Of a stretch of 15,727 nt of DNA, positions 6,892 to 13,558 are shown piece by piece. The notes under the pieces were generated by a model. It ran no database searches. It saw nothing but the letters and a program-made list of their open reading frames with translations, and was not told where the DNA came from. The stretch's first letter is position 1; each line of letters starts with the position of its first letter. Source of the DNA: JAJDYQ01 sp942491945 (lineage in GTDB: Bacteria; Pseudomonadota; Gammaproteobacteria; JAJDYQ01); contig CALODD010000124.1 in the NCBI GenBank assembly GCA_942491945.1, positions 1-15,727 of the forward strand, in the 5' to 3' direction. The position numbers were made by a program, and so were the translations under genes.

Positions 6892-7440
6892 GTGTCACGG
6901 GATCAAGAAGTAGCCGATATCGAGCATATTTTCGATGATGTAGAGCCCAAGGGCAGCGTCATCTACATGTTACGCACCACACAACAGCATCATGTACAGC
7001 TCAGCGCGATGGCCGATCAGAAGGCCAGCTTTCTGATTGCAGCCTCTTTTGTAATGCTTACGCTATTATTTCGTCAGATTGCTATCGAAGGCCTGTCATT
7101 ATCTTTAATGGTTTTATGCGTATTTACATTATCGGCTTCATTATTTGCTGTCATCGCAGTAATACCGCGCGCCAAAATGCCGAAGTTCGATTTGAAAAGC
7201 TGCAATCCATTGTTTTTTGGTTGCTTTGCTCAGATGTCGGAAGATGAATATTTATTACGTATGCGTGAAGCAATGGAGACTGACGGCAGTGTTTATAAGA
7301 CGATGAGTCGTGATATCTATCAGATGGGAAAGGTTCTACACGATAAGAAATTTAGATATCTCGGTTATAGTTATCGGATATTTATCATTGGCCTGATAAT
7401 GACATTGTTATCGGGTATCGCTGAATTCTACTTAATGTAA
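6892..7440 (+). CDS. Pycsar-effector-like (DUF5706-type) membrane protein, standalone
   Basis: 182 residues from a GTG start with a G-rich SD-like stretch upstream. The pattern matches the Pycsar effector (PycTM/DUF5706) domain: an N-terminal helix leading to HHVQLSAMADQKASFLIAASF, two membrane segments (~46-66 and ~73-94), the conserved FFGCFAQMSEDEYLLRMREAM block (~108-128), then SRDIYQMGKVLHDKKFRYLGYSYRIF and a last hydrophobic helix (~163-181). Established knowledge: in Pycsar defence a uridylate or cytidylate cyclase makes cUMP or cCMP, which triggers a membrane effector that impairs membrane integrity. No cyclase gene is present here, so the signal is unknown, and a housekeeping or orphan role is equally possible. 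Its stop lies 3 bp from the stop of the convergent next gene. Confidence 0.75.
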   Translation: MSRDQEVADIEHIFDDVEPKGSVIYMLRTTQQHHVQLSAMADQKASFLIAASFVMLTLLFRQIAIEGLSLSLMVLCVFTLSASLFAVIAVIPRAKMPKFDLKSCNPLFFGCFAQMSEDEYLLRMREAMETDGSVYKTMSRDIYQMGKVLHDKKFRYLGYSYRIFIIGLIMTLLSGIAEFYLM

Positions 7441-7443
7441 TGC

Positions 7444-7884
7444 TTAGCTTGCTTTGGGAAGATACTCAGCCCGAAAATGCGCAATTTGATCTTTCAGGTC
7501 GGTTATACCAAGCCATAATAAGGCCTCATCGAGATCACGGAAAATCTTCACGTGATAACGGTAAAACTCGCTCGACATAGCGTAGGCCTTAGCGGCCTCT
7601 ATGACGTCGGATGATGTTGCCCAGATCGCAAGTTTACCTTTGATATTCGGGATTCGTTCATGTTCACGCGCTGCACTGGCCATGATGTCTTCGACGGTGA
7701 GTGATGAAACATCTGTAACACAGGTGCAATCCGCCAGTTCATCAAATGACTTAAGACCGAGAGCAATTGAATCGGCAGTCAATTCATCGACATGCTGATT
7801 AAGTGTATCTCGGTCGATGTTGCCAGCCAGTGACGTCAGAACGAAGTTTCGCTCCTGTATGAAGTGTCGAGTGATAGTACCCAT
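7444..7884 (-). CDS. SpoIIAA/STAS-like small cytoplasmic protein
   Basis: 146 residues, with no signal peptide or membrane segment. The order of elements fits the SpoIIAA-like (STAS/SEC14-type) fold. An N-terminal strand (NFVLTSLAGNIDRDTL) is followed by a mid-strand ending DVSSLTVEDI, then GKLAIWATSSDVIEAAKAYAM, and finally the characteristic KIFRDLDEALLWLG strand-helix. The actual function of this family in proteobacteria is largely unknown; roles in membrane or signalling contexts have been suggested. The gene is convergent with the Pycsar-effector-like gene, with only 3 bp between stops. A CRP-like box and a TATATT -10 candidate lie upstream. The SD is weak. Confidence 0.7.
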   Translation of the reverse strand: MGTITRHFIQERNFVLTSLAGNIDRDTLNQHVDELTADSIALGLKSFDELADCTCVTDVSSLTVEDIMASAAREHERIPNIKGKLAIWATSSDVIEAAKAYAMSSEFYRYHVKIFRDLDEALLWLGITDLKDQIAHFRAEYLPKAS

Positions 7885-7912
7885 TTAATACGATCCCATA
7901 TTTGATCTATCG

Positions 7913-7918
7913 AATATA
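7913..7918 (-). promoter_or_regulatory. Candidate -10 element of the SpoIIAA-like gene
   Basis: TATATT on the - strand, about 30 nt before the ATG. The -35 position holds only TTTTAA, a poor match, so an activator may be needed. Confidence 0.35.
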
Positions 7919-7966
7919 AATAAGTGTAGGCAGCTTTAAAAGAGTGTTCACAAAAAGTTACATATT

Positions 7967-7982
7967 TGTGATGTATTTCACG
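7967..7982. promoter_or_regulatory. CRP/Vfr-like binding site
   Basis: TGTGA-N6-TCACG, nine of ten core positions of the CRP consensus TGTGA-N6-TCACA. Its centre is about 68 nt upstream of the transcript start predicted from the TATATT at 7913-7918. That is near, but not at, the usual class I spacing. Confidence 0.4.
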
Positions 7983-8001
7983 AAGATTCATCTTAGACAA
8001 A

Positions 8002-8018
8002 ACCTGGTCGGGGCAGGT
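8002..8018 (-). terminator. Weak terminator candidate after the NYN gene
   Basis: On the - strand, ACCTG-N7-CAGGT is followed by TTTTGT. The stem is only 5 bp, so it is at best a weak intrinsic terminator. Confidence 0.3.
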
Positions 8019-8056
8019 ATCTATTGTTTTGTGTAGTTATCTTTGATTTTGTATGG

Positions 8057-8536
8057 TTAATTATGAATCAATAAGTGGTCGTCAATCCGATGAAATATAC
8101 CTGCTGCCTTAATCAAAGAGCCAGCCGTCAGATTTGGTACCCCGTAAACCTCAGTTGAAACCCCATAATCCTCGCTGATTTTCGTCAGCAACATATCGAA
8201 GTCGCCATCACCCGAAAGCAGAATCACGGTATCGACCTCCTGCGCAATGGCCATGACATCAATAGTGATACCGACATCCCAGTCACCCTTGGCAGAGCCA
8301 TCACGGCGCTGGATAAAGGGTTTCAGCTTTACCTCAAAGCCGATGTGCCGCAGGGCATCCTGAAACTTCTGCTGTTTGGGATCGTCACGCGAAATGGCAT
8401 AGGCATTGGCGCTAACGATTTCGCCTTCACCACTGATCTTTTGCCAGAAACGGCGATAATCGAACGGACGGCCATAGGTATCGCGTGTCGTGTAGTAGAT
8501 GTTCTGCACATCAACGAAAATGGCAATCCGACTCAT
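8057..8536 (-). CDS. LabA/DUF88-type NYN-domain protein, putative ribonuclease
   Basis: 159 residues. NYN domains have a PIN-like fold and use clustered aspartates with a metal ion to cut RNA. Visible here are FVDVQN (Asp9, Asn12), KGDWDVGITIDVM (Asp85, Asp87, Asp93) and LLSGDGDFDMLL (Asp110, Asp112), the three acidic blocks of the LabA-like subfamily. The C-terminal EVYGVPNLTAGSLIKAAGIFHRID completes the domain, so this is a minimal single-domain protein. Its RNA target is unknown. No SD precedes the ATG, and a TAGAAT -10-like hexamer lies only 6 nt upstream, so it may be leaderless. It lies downstream of rhlE in the same direction. Confidence 0.85.
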   Translation of the reverse strand: MSRIAIFVDVQNIYYTTRDTYGRPFDYRRFWQKISGEGEIVSANAYAISRDDPKQQKFQDALRHIGFEVKLKPFIQRRDGSAKGDWDVGITIDVMAIAQEVDTVILLSGDGDFDMLLTKISEDYGVSTEVYGVPNLTAGSLIKAAGIFHRIDDHLLIHN

Positions 8537-8542
8537 AGAGGC

Positions 8543-8548
8543 ATTCTA
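8543..8548 (-). promoter_or_regulatory. Candidate -10 element of the NYN gene (possible leaderless start)
   Basis: TAGAAT on the - strand ends 6 nt before the ATG at 8536, and there is no SD. The -35 region is poor. Confidence 0.3.
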
Positions 8549-8602
8549 GCCGGTTGTAACGTTCTTATTCCGGTTTCGACGTGAAGGCCACTTGTTACTA
8601 GA

Positions 8603-8614
8603 ACCGCCGGCGGT
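8603..8614. repeat. 12-bp perfect palindrome after rhlE
   Basis: ACCGCCGGCGGT, self-complementary with no loop, 7 bp downstream of the rhlE stop. With the flanking GTTAC/GTAAT sequence it may form part of an imperfect transcript-end hairpin; a protein-binding site is also possible. Confidence 0.3.
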
Positions 8615-8620
8615 ATTACC

Positions 8621-10036
8621 TCAACTATAGCCGGATTTATACGCTGGCATCTTACGGCGTGACTGGCTATTGCCCGAAGTATTACCAGATGAATTGCCAC
8701 TAGAATTACCACCACCAGAAGGCTTCCCACCCCGACTATTCGATTTAGATCGGCCACCCGGCTTAGAACGGTTACCCGATGAGTTTGTCCGATGCCCGCG
8801 AGAATTCTCACCAGAGCGTTGACCATCACGATGGCCCTGGCCCAGTTTTGGCTTTTTCGGACGCTTGCGCTTTGGAGCGCTTAAGTTCGATTCGGGTAAA
8901 TCATGTACCGGCTCAAAATCATCAATAATCTGACGTTCCAGCAATTGCTGCGTCAGACGTTCAATATCACTCAGCTGCTCGAATTCATCGGCACTGACCA
9001 GCGAAACCGCCAGACCACTGGCACCGGCACGACCAGTACGACCAATCCGATGCACATAATCTTCCGGCACATTGGGCAGGTCAAAGTTCACGACATAGGG
9101 TAGCTGGTCGATATCGATACCACGGGCGGCGATATCCGTCGCCACCAGCACCTGTGTTTTACCAATCTTGAAGCCATCCAGCGCCTTGGTGCGCGCACTC
9201 TGGCTTTTATTGCCATGAATGGCTGCAGCGCTGATGTTCTGGCTATCGAGAATCTTCACCAGCTTGTTCGCACCATGCTTGGTACGCGAGAACACCAATA
9301 CCTGGTTCCATTGATTTTCACGGATTAGATGGATGAGCAGGGCAGACTTCTGTTTCTTGTCGACCGGCGCAATCCACTGCTTCACGGCTTTAACCGTCGT
9401 ATTACGCGGAGTGACCGAGATTTCGACCGGGTCATGCACCAGGCCTTTCGCTAACTGGCGGATATCGTCGGAGAACGTCGCCGAAAACATCAGGTTCTGC
9501 CGATTCTTTGGTAATAATGCCAGAATCTTGCGGATATCATGGATAAAACCCATATCCAGCATCCGATCCGCCTCATCAAGTACGAGGACTTCCAGCTCCT
9601 TAAAGCGGATGGCGTTCTGGCTGTATAAATCCAGCAAACGCCCCGGCGTCGCCACCAGAATATCCACGCCCTGACGAAGACGTTTCATCTGAGGATTAAT
9701 CTTCACGCCGCCAAAGACCACGGCCGCGCTTAAGTGCGTGTTCTGGCCATAAGTCGCCACGCTATCCGCCACCTGAGCCGCCAGTTCACGTGTCGGTGTC
9801 AGAATCAGCGCTCGTGCCTGATTCGAGCCCGCGCGCTTGCCTTTGGACAGTCGTTCCAGGATCGGCAGGGTAAAACCCGCCGTCTTGCCGGTACCGGTCT
9901 GCGCTGCCGCCATCACATCCTGACCCTTCAAAACCGCAGGAATCGCCTGCTCCTGAATCGGTGAGGGCGTGTCATAGCCTTGCTCAGCAATGGCTTCGAG
10001 TAATTCAGGCGATAAGCCCAGAGTGGAAAACGACAT
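8621..10036 (-). CDS. rhlE: RhlE-type DEAD-box RNA helicase
   Basis: 471 residues. ATP-dependent RNA helicase of the kind involved in ribosome maturation and RNA turnover. The Q motif region (GYDTPSPIQEQAI, 20-32), AQTGTGKT (45-52), PTRELA (81-86), DEAD (154-157), SAT (185-187), and in the second RecA domain RTKHGAN, VATDIAARGIDI and HRIGRTGR (329-336) are all intact. The match to E. coli RhlE runs from MSF-LGLSP through PNVPEDYVHRIGRTGR. After residue ~385 comes a basic linker (KRKRPKKPKLG) and a low-complexity tail rich in Gly, Ser, Asn and Arg, with tandem SGN units (GNSSGNSSGNTSGNS), giving an RNA-binding, disordered extension. No strong SD is seen. Confidence 0.95.
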   Translation of the reverse strand: MSFSTLGLSPELLEAIAEQGYDTPSPIQEQAIPAVLKGQDVMAAAQTGTGKTAGFTLPILERLSKGKRAGSNQARALILTPTRELAAQVADSVATYGQNTHLSAAVVFGGVKINPQMKRLRQGVDILVATPGRLLDLYSQNAIRFKELEVLVLDEADRMLDMGFIHDIRKILALLPKNRQNLMFSATFSDDIRQLAKGLVHDPVEISVTPRNTTVKAVKQWIAPVDKKQKSALLIHLIRENQWNQVLVFSRTKHGANKLVKILDSQNISAAAIHGNKSQSARTKALDGFKIGKTQVLVATDIAARGIDIDQLPYVVNFDLPNVPEDYVHRIGRTGRAGASGLAVSLVSADEFEQLSDIERLTQQLLERQIIDDFEPVHDLPESNLSAPKRKRPKKPKLGQGHRDGQRSGENSRGHRTNSSGNRSKPGGRSKSNSRGGKPSGGGNSSGNSSGNTSGNSQSRRKMPAYKSGYS

Positions 10037-10053
10037 AAGTATTCTTGAGTAAC

Positions 10054-10066
10054 GGCCAAAAAGGCC
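10054..10066 (-). promoter_or_regulatory. Leader hairpin upstream of rhlE
   Basis: GGCC-TTTTT-GGCC (on the - strand) lies about 18-30 nt before the rhlE ATG and would form a small stem-loop in the 5' leader. Its role is unknown. The rest of 10067-10176 shows nothing convincing. Confidence 0.3.
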
Positions 10067-10176
10067 AGAAGCGTAGTACAGCGGGGCGTGGAGGGTACAG
10101 GAAGATGGGGTTAAGTACTATTTCTGTCTTTCTATTTCTCCGAGTAGGCTTACAAATGATAATGTCGTTTTATCTA

Positions 10177-11454
10177 TTACATGTCCTTCAGATCAATTTT
10201 CATAAATTTTAAGGCTTCATGAATTGGTATGAAAAAATTGATGCCAGCCATGACCCCCTTGAAAGTTCTTCCTGCGACTGTAATACCGACAACATTCCCT
10301 TTAGCGTCAACAAGTGCGCCGCCACTGCTACCCGGTAGAACATTAACATCACTCTGAATATACCTTGCGCCTTCTTCGGTTCGATAGCTACTTACTACAC
10401 CTTTGCTCACTGTAGTATTTAGGTTTTCATCTAGTGGCGAACCTATAGCATATATTTCTTCACCTATATTCGGCTCGTCGTGCCTAATAGGCAATGGATT
10501 CACAGCACCATCCTCAACCTTTATAAGTGCAACATCACGGCCACGATCAGATCGAACTACTTCTCCTAGTACTTCTCTACCTGTAGCAAGTTTTATTTTT
10601 AATGTTCCATTGTCTCCAGAAACATGCTGGTTTGTAAGTAAGTATCCATCAGATGATATAAAAAATCCGCTGCCATGACCCGAAGAAGATATAACAGTGA
10701 CAACTCCTGATCTTACCTTGTTCATTTGGCTATGTATGGTTTTCTTAAAAGGCTTAATGTCAGGGATATCTATAGTAGTAAAATTCTTATTAGGCTCTAG
10801 TGATGGAGGTGTGGCTGTAATCAAGTCATAGAATTGTTTGTCTGCTAGAAGATTTTGCGTAGCAACACCAAATGCATTAATTATGATGTCATCTGAACCT
10901 AAATTTGCTGCTTCCTTTCTTTCATATGCGCCTTCGGTATCAACTGTATAGACTATCTTTCTTTGTAGTGGTGAGTATATCTGCCAGTTCACTTTAACGT
11001 ACGCATTACCTTTGGAGTTATTGAAGTTACCAAAACCAGCCATTGGATAGCATATATTTGCTTCTAGATCATTGATCAAGCCACCAATAAGGTATCTTGC
11101 TTTGTAATCGGATGGGTCTTCAAAGAGGGCATCAGGATTTCCTACCACTGTGTATCCAGCATTTTCTAACTCGTCACGGAATACCTCTGTGAAATCATCG
11201 CTAGATAGGCTTACTCTGCCACCTTTCCAATTTAAGTCGCCTTGTTTAACACAAATAATACCTGCGCTTAACCCACCAATGACTTTGCCACGTTTAATTT
11301 TGATAGCGACTTTCTTTAACTGTACAGGTTCAGCCTTTTCTCCCATTTTAATATCGCGGGTTTCTTTTACTTCGACCTGCCTAACTGGAGCCATCTGGCA
11401 TGCAGTCAGAAAAACCAATAAGAATATCGCTGATAATTTAATAGTAGGAAGCAT
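10177..11454 (-). CDS. Lipoprotein with C-terminal trypsin-like (HtrA-type) serine protease domain
   Basis: 425 residues. The signal MLPTIKLSAIFLLVFLTAC has a clean lipobox (LTAC, Cys19). Residues ~45-215 form an N-terminal domain I do not recognise (AIKIKRGKVIGGLSAGIICV, then FTEVFRDELENAGYTVVG), which resembles lipoprotein domains that assemble or bind at the cell envelope. Residues ~240-415 are a trypsin-fold protease with a complete triad: His277 (LTNQHV), Asp307 (GRDVALIKV) and Ser377 (PGSSGG). There is no PDZ domain, unlike DegP or DegS. The likely location is the periplasmic face of the outer or inner membrane; the substrate is unknown. Lower GC than rhlE. A good TTGACA/TTTAAT promoter and a perfect FNR-type box lie upstream. 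Confidence 0.85.
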   Translation of the reverse strand: MLPTIKLSAIFLLVFLTACQMAPVRQVEVKETRDIKMGEKAEPVQLKKVAIKIKRGKVIGGLSAGIICVKQGDLNWKGGRVSLSSDDFTEVFRDELENAGYTVVGNPDALFEDPSDYKARYLIGGLINDLEANICYPMAGFGNFNNSKGNAYVKVNWQIYSPLQRKIVYTVDTEGAYERKEAANLGSDDIIINAFGVATQNLLADKQFYDLITATPPSLEPNKNFTTIDIPDIKPFKKTIHSQMNKVRSGVVTVISSSGHGSGFFISSDGYLLTNQHVSGDNGTLKIKLATGREVLGEVVRSDRGRDVALIKVEDGAVNPLPIRHDEPNIGEEIYAIGSPLDENLNTTVSKGVVSSYRTEEGARYIQSDVNVLPGSSGGALVDAKGNVVGITVAGRTFKGVMAGINFFIPIHEALKFMKIDLKDM

Positions 11455-11489
11455 GTGATATCTCGATGAATGGGTGTGATTTAGTGTTT

Positions 11490-11519
11490 ATTAAAGTTGT
11501 GTATATGTAACCATGTCAA
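11490..11519 (-). promoter_or_regulatory. Candidate sigma70 promoter for the lipoprotease gene
   Basis: On the - strand, consensus TTGACA (11519-11514) and TTTAAT (11495-11490) are separated by 18 nt. The predicted start near 11483 gives a leader of about 29 nt. Confidence 0.55.
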
Positions 11520-11572
11520 AACATACATATAAAATCAATCAGATTTACCTTTTAATGTGGGGTCGATACTGT

Positions 11573-11597
11573 AATATTATTACCGAACCGTAATATT
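11573..11597. repeat. Inverted repeat next to the FNR-type box
   Basis: AATATTA (11573-11579) and TAATATT (11591-11597) are 7-bp inverted arms around an 11-nt spacer. The right arm abuts and slightly overlaps the FNR-type box. It may be a second regulator site. The rest of 11610-11717 holds nothing I can assign. Confidence 0.35.
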
Positions 11598-11609
11598 GAT
11601 GCAGATCAA
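11596..11609. promoter_or_regulatory. FNR/ANR-type binding site upstream of the lipoprotease gene
   Basis: TTGAT-GCAG-ATCAA is an exact match to the FNR-family consensus TTGAT-N4-ATCAA. On the - strand a TACAGT (-10-like, 11573-11568) would place a transcript start at ~11561, exactly 41.5 nt from the site centre, the class II activation distance. The stronger promoter at 11490-11519 is ~119 nt away from it. The only gene that either arrangement can serve is the lipoprotease. Confidence 0.5.
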
Positions 11610-11717
11610 TGATAAGCACTGGTATGAAGCGTTTTCAAAGCAGGGTTAATATTGATCAGTTTTCTAAGGCTTGTCTGCTTTAAATTCTGGCATATGTAGA
11701 CTTGTTATTAAGTAGTC

Positions 11718-12326
11718 CTATAAATCTGCATTAGCTAAATCTAGATGCAAAGCCTCTAACCCCGCCACCATCAATTCCTCCGCACTATTCATCTCTATCA
11801 ATGAATACATCGTATCTAAATCCAGTCGTGTCCATTCGAGTAGACGGCAGATTTGCCAGAGTGGTGAGTGTTGTGATGGTTTGAGTTCGTTATAGGGTTT
11901 ATCCAGCATATTGACGATGCCGTTGATGATGGAGAGGAGTTTGTCGTCATCGTCGGTTCGAATACTGTCATCGAGTGCGGGGAGTTCGATGATAGACGCG
12001 ATGTTGAGTCCATCGGCCTGTACTTCGCTATCTTCTATCGAAACGCGGTATTTACCCTGTAAGGTAATACTCAGTAATCCGTTGTCCTGTTGGTCGAAGT
12101 CGATGATTTCGCAATAGGTGCCAATACGATGATAGGTCGCTGGGCCACCGGCCTCCTGTCCTTCTTTAATCAATACGACAACAAACCCGGTACCTTCGCG
12201 CATACTGTTGGCGACCATGCTGAGATAGCGTGGTTCGAAGATCTGGAGTGGAAGTATCCCGTCAGGAAAGAGAACGGTATTGAGGGGGAAGATCGGTGTT
12301 TTAGCTGGCTTCTGAATTTCGTTCAT
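11718..12326 (-). CDS. Lon N-terminal (LAN) domain protein
   Basis: 202 residues from the ATG at 12326. An in-frame TTG 15 nt upstream is possible; neither start has a clear SD. The start PIFPLNTVLFPDGILPLQIFEPRYLSMV is the hallmark of the substrate-recognition domain of Lon protease, and TYHRIGTYCEIIDF and ITLQGKYRV follow in the expected order. There is no ATPase or Ser-Lys protease domain, so this is a standalone LAN-domain protein of about 200 residues, a type common in proteobacteria whose role is unknown; binding of unfolded proteins is a guess from the Lon domain. No neighbour points to a pathway. Confidence 0.9.
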   Translation of the reverse strand: MNEIQKPAKTPIFPLNTVLFPDGILPLQIFEPRYLSMVANSMREGTGFVVVLIKEGQEAGGPATYHRIGTYCEIIDFDQQDNGLLSITLQGKYRVSIEDSEVQADGLNIASIIELPALDDSIRTDDDDKLLSIINGIVNMLDKPYNELKPSQHSPLWQICRLLEWTRLDLDTMYSLIEMNSAEELMVAGLEALHLDLANADL

Positions 12327-12407
12327 GTGCGTTCGAGACAACGGTTTTTGATAAACGGAGTGTACAGGGAGTCTATGCTGCCATAAGAATAATATCAGGT
12401 GAGCTGC

Positions 12408-12413
12408 TATATT
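12408..12413 (+). promoter_or_regulatory. Candidate -10 element for the lipoprotein at 12438
   Basis: TATATT, followed by a leader of about 18 nt that carries the SD AGGGAG (12426-12431). The -35 region is weak. Confidence 0.4.
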
Positions 12414-12437
12414 CAGTCAATACATAGGGAGTTCATT

Positions 12438-13160
12438 ATGAGCATCAGGAAGATATCCATCCTGTTCACAATTTCCATCCTGCAATTTGGTTGTGGAGAT
12501 GAAACATCGAGCTCGGGCGATACTGCTTCTTCCGCTACTGGTTCACAAGCGACGACCTCTGTACAGATTGCAGGGCAAGATTCAGTGCTTGGCGATGGTG
12601 TTACCACCAGTGGCCAACAAGTTGCAGAAGGCTACGGTATGACGTTCTCTGATACGGCAATGGATGAAAATATTCCTGCATTGCCCATTTTTGGCTTTGC
12701 TAATGGCCAGCCTTTTAATGCTGGTACGGTTGTGTTTCGGTATGACCATGAGGGCAAGTGGCATCTGGAAGTGAGTGACCACAAGTTTGATCCGACCAAG
12801 GGCCCGGCGCATGGTCGTTTGACGAAAAAGGATTTACAGACGGTTTATCTGACATTGCCCGAGGAACCAGGAGCTGGTGTCACGATGGGGCGAGGTATGG
12901 AATACGGCGGTGGTTATTTTCAGATTAAAAAGACTGCAGATTCTCAGGATACGACCAGCTGGAATACGTCGTTCGCTTACAAGCTGGAGATTGAAAAATG
13001 GGAAATGGGCGCGGCACGAGTCAGTAGCTGCGGCCAACCGCCGATCGGTTCCGCGACGGGTAAACTTTTCTTCAGTTTTAAAGGCGCATCGGGAGTCATT
13101 AAGAAGTCATGGATTTCCGGGCAGTTTACTGATGCCGCTATTCTTTATTGTGCTGAATAG
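12438..13160 (+). CDS. Putative lipoprotein of unknown function
   Basis: 240 residues from the ATG at 12438, chosen because AGGGAG lies 6 nt upstream and the signal peptide begins there (MSIRKISILFTISILQFGCGDE). A longer in-frame version from 12399 would place 13 polar residues before the signal. The Cys after FG is the probable lipidation site, but Gln-Phe at -3/-2 is an imperfect lipobox. A Ser/Thr/Gly-rich linker (GDETSSSGDTASSATGSQ) precedes a soluble domain with many beta-prone stretches and two later cysteines (SSCGQPP and the C-terminal YCAE) that could form a disulfide. No family is recognised. The gene ends at a REP-type array whose first hairpin could terminate it. Confidence 0.75.
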   Translation: MSIRKISILFTISILQFGCGDETSSSGDTASSATGSQATTSVQIAGQDSVLGDGVTTSGQQVAEGYGMTFSDTAMDENIPALPIFGFANGQPFNAGTVVFRYDHEGKWHLEVSDHKFDPTKGPAHGRLTKKDLQTVYLTLPEEPGAGVTMGRGMEYGGGYFQIKKTADSQDTTSWNTSFAYKLEIEKWEMGAARVSSCGQPPIGSATGKLFFSFKGASGVIKKSWISGQFTDAAILYCAE

Positions 13161-13184
13161 TTCTGGTATTCAATAAATCAAGAG

Positions 13185-13219
13185 ATCCCCGACAAAGGCA
13201 CTCGGGGATGACGTTTTCT
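13185..13219 (+). terminator. Possible terminator of the lipoprotein gene formed by the first REP hairpin
   Basis: The stem ATCCCCGA/TCGGGGAT is perfect and is followed by GACGTTTTCT. The four-T run is short and displaced by 4 nt, so termination would be partial. Confidence 0.35.
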
Positions 13220-13420
13220 AACAGTGACGTATAACTTCAAGACTGTCATTCCCGAATGATTCTATCGGGAATCTGATTGTTCCTTGTTAGGCCCCGACAA
13301 GAATTCTCGGGCATGAGGTTTTATAACCGTGACGTATAACTTCAAGACCGTCATTCCCGAATGATTCTATCGGGAATATGATTGTTCCTTGTTAGGTCCC
13401 CGACAAGAATTCTAGGGGAT
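13185..13420. repeat. BIME-like array of five REP-type stem-loops with a 105-bp tandem duplication
   Basis: Five 25-nt stem-loops of constant 8-9-8 geometry lie at 13185-13209, 13248-13272, 13290-13314, 13353-13377 and 13396-13420. Arms are of the ATCCCCGA/TCGGGGAT or ATTCCCGA/TCGGGAAT type; those at 13290 and 13396 have decayed arms. Orientation alternates (GTCATT first, or TGAC last). GTGACGTATAAC begins the repeated unit at 13224 and again at 13329, giving a period of 105 bp with only a few differences; a partial unit precedes the first. The array lies between convergent genes, the usual place for such repeats. Confidence 0.85.
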
Positions 13421-13431
13421 GACGCGCGGCG

Positions 13432-13497
13432 TTAAATGGCACCGTGTTCCTGTAATAAATCTCTTAACGCTTCTGCCATCATGCGATAACCGTTGGC
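13432..13497 (-). pseudogene. 3' remnant of a probable SGNH/GDSL hydrolase, cut by the IS
   Basis: The - strand reads ANGYRMMAEALRDLL and then QEHGAI before TAA. The pattern NxxGYRxxAExLxxLL just after where the catalytic DxxHP would be is typical of the C-terminus of SGNH/GDSL esterases (TesA/arylesterase type). Going upstream, the frame meets a stop within the IS end, and the Asp-His block is missing. Only 21 residues remain, so the family call is tentative. The start of the gene is not found on the other side of the IS. Confidence 0.45.
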
Positions 13498-13554
13498 TGT
13501 ACGTCGTCAAAGCATCCGGACAGATGTTGGCCTGAAGTTAAGAGACAGATCAGC
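13498..13554. repeat. Left terminal inverted repeat of the IS
   Basis: The GACAG motif appears twice (CGGACAG and TAAGAGACAG), ~25 bp apart, and the same spacing occurs in the opposite end. This suggests two transposase-binding boxes per end. Confidence 0.6.
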
Positions 13555-13558
13555 TCAT

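Noticed and set aside
6892..8536. A complete Pycsar-type or other defence island made of the effector-like, SpoIIAA-like and NYN genes
   Set aside because: There is no cyclase, the genes are not in one operon (the first is on the opposite strand), and they are flanked by core genes, so only the orphan effector-like gene is reported.
9333..9674. 113-codon open frame on the + strand inside rhlE
   Set aside because: It is antisense to a fully conserved helicase region and the peptide has no recognisable features.
13185..13420. CRISPR array
   Set aside because: The repeats are stem-loops of alternating orientation within a 105-bp tandem unit, without regular unique spacers or cas genes.
13498..13512. 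Extension of the SGNH remnant into GACGACGTA as a broken DDVHPT catalytic block
   Set aside because: These bases align better with the IS terminal inverted repeat (TGTACGTCGTC against TGTGACGTC at the other end), so the resemblance to the Asp-His block is probably accidental.
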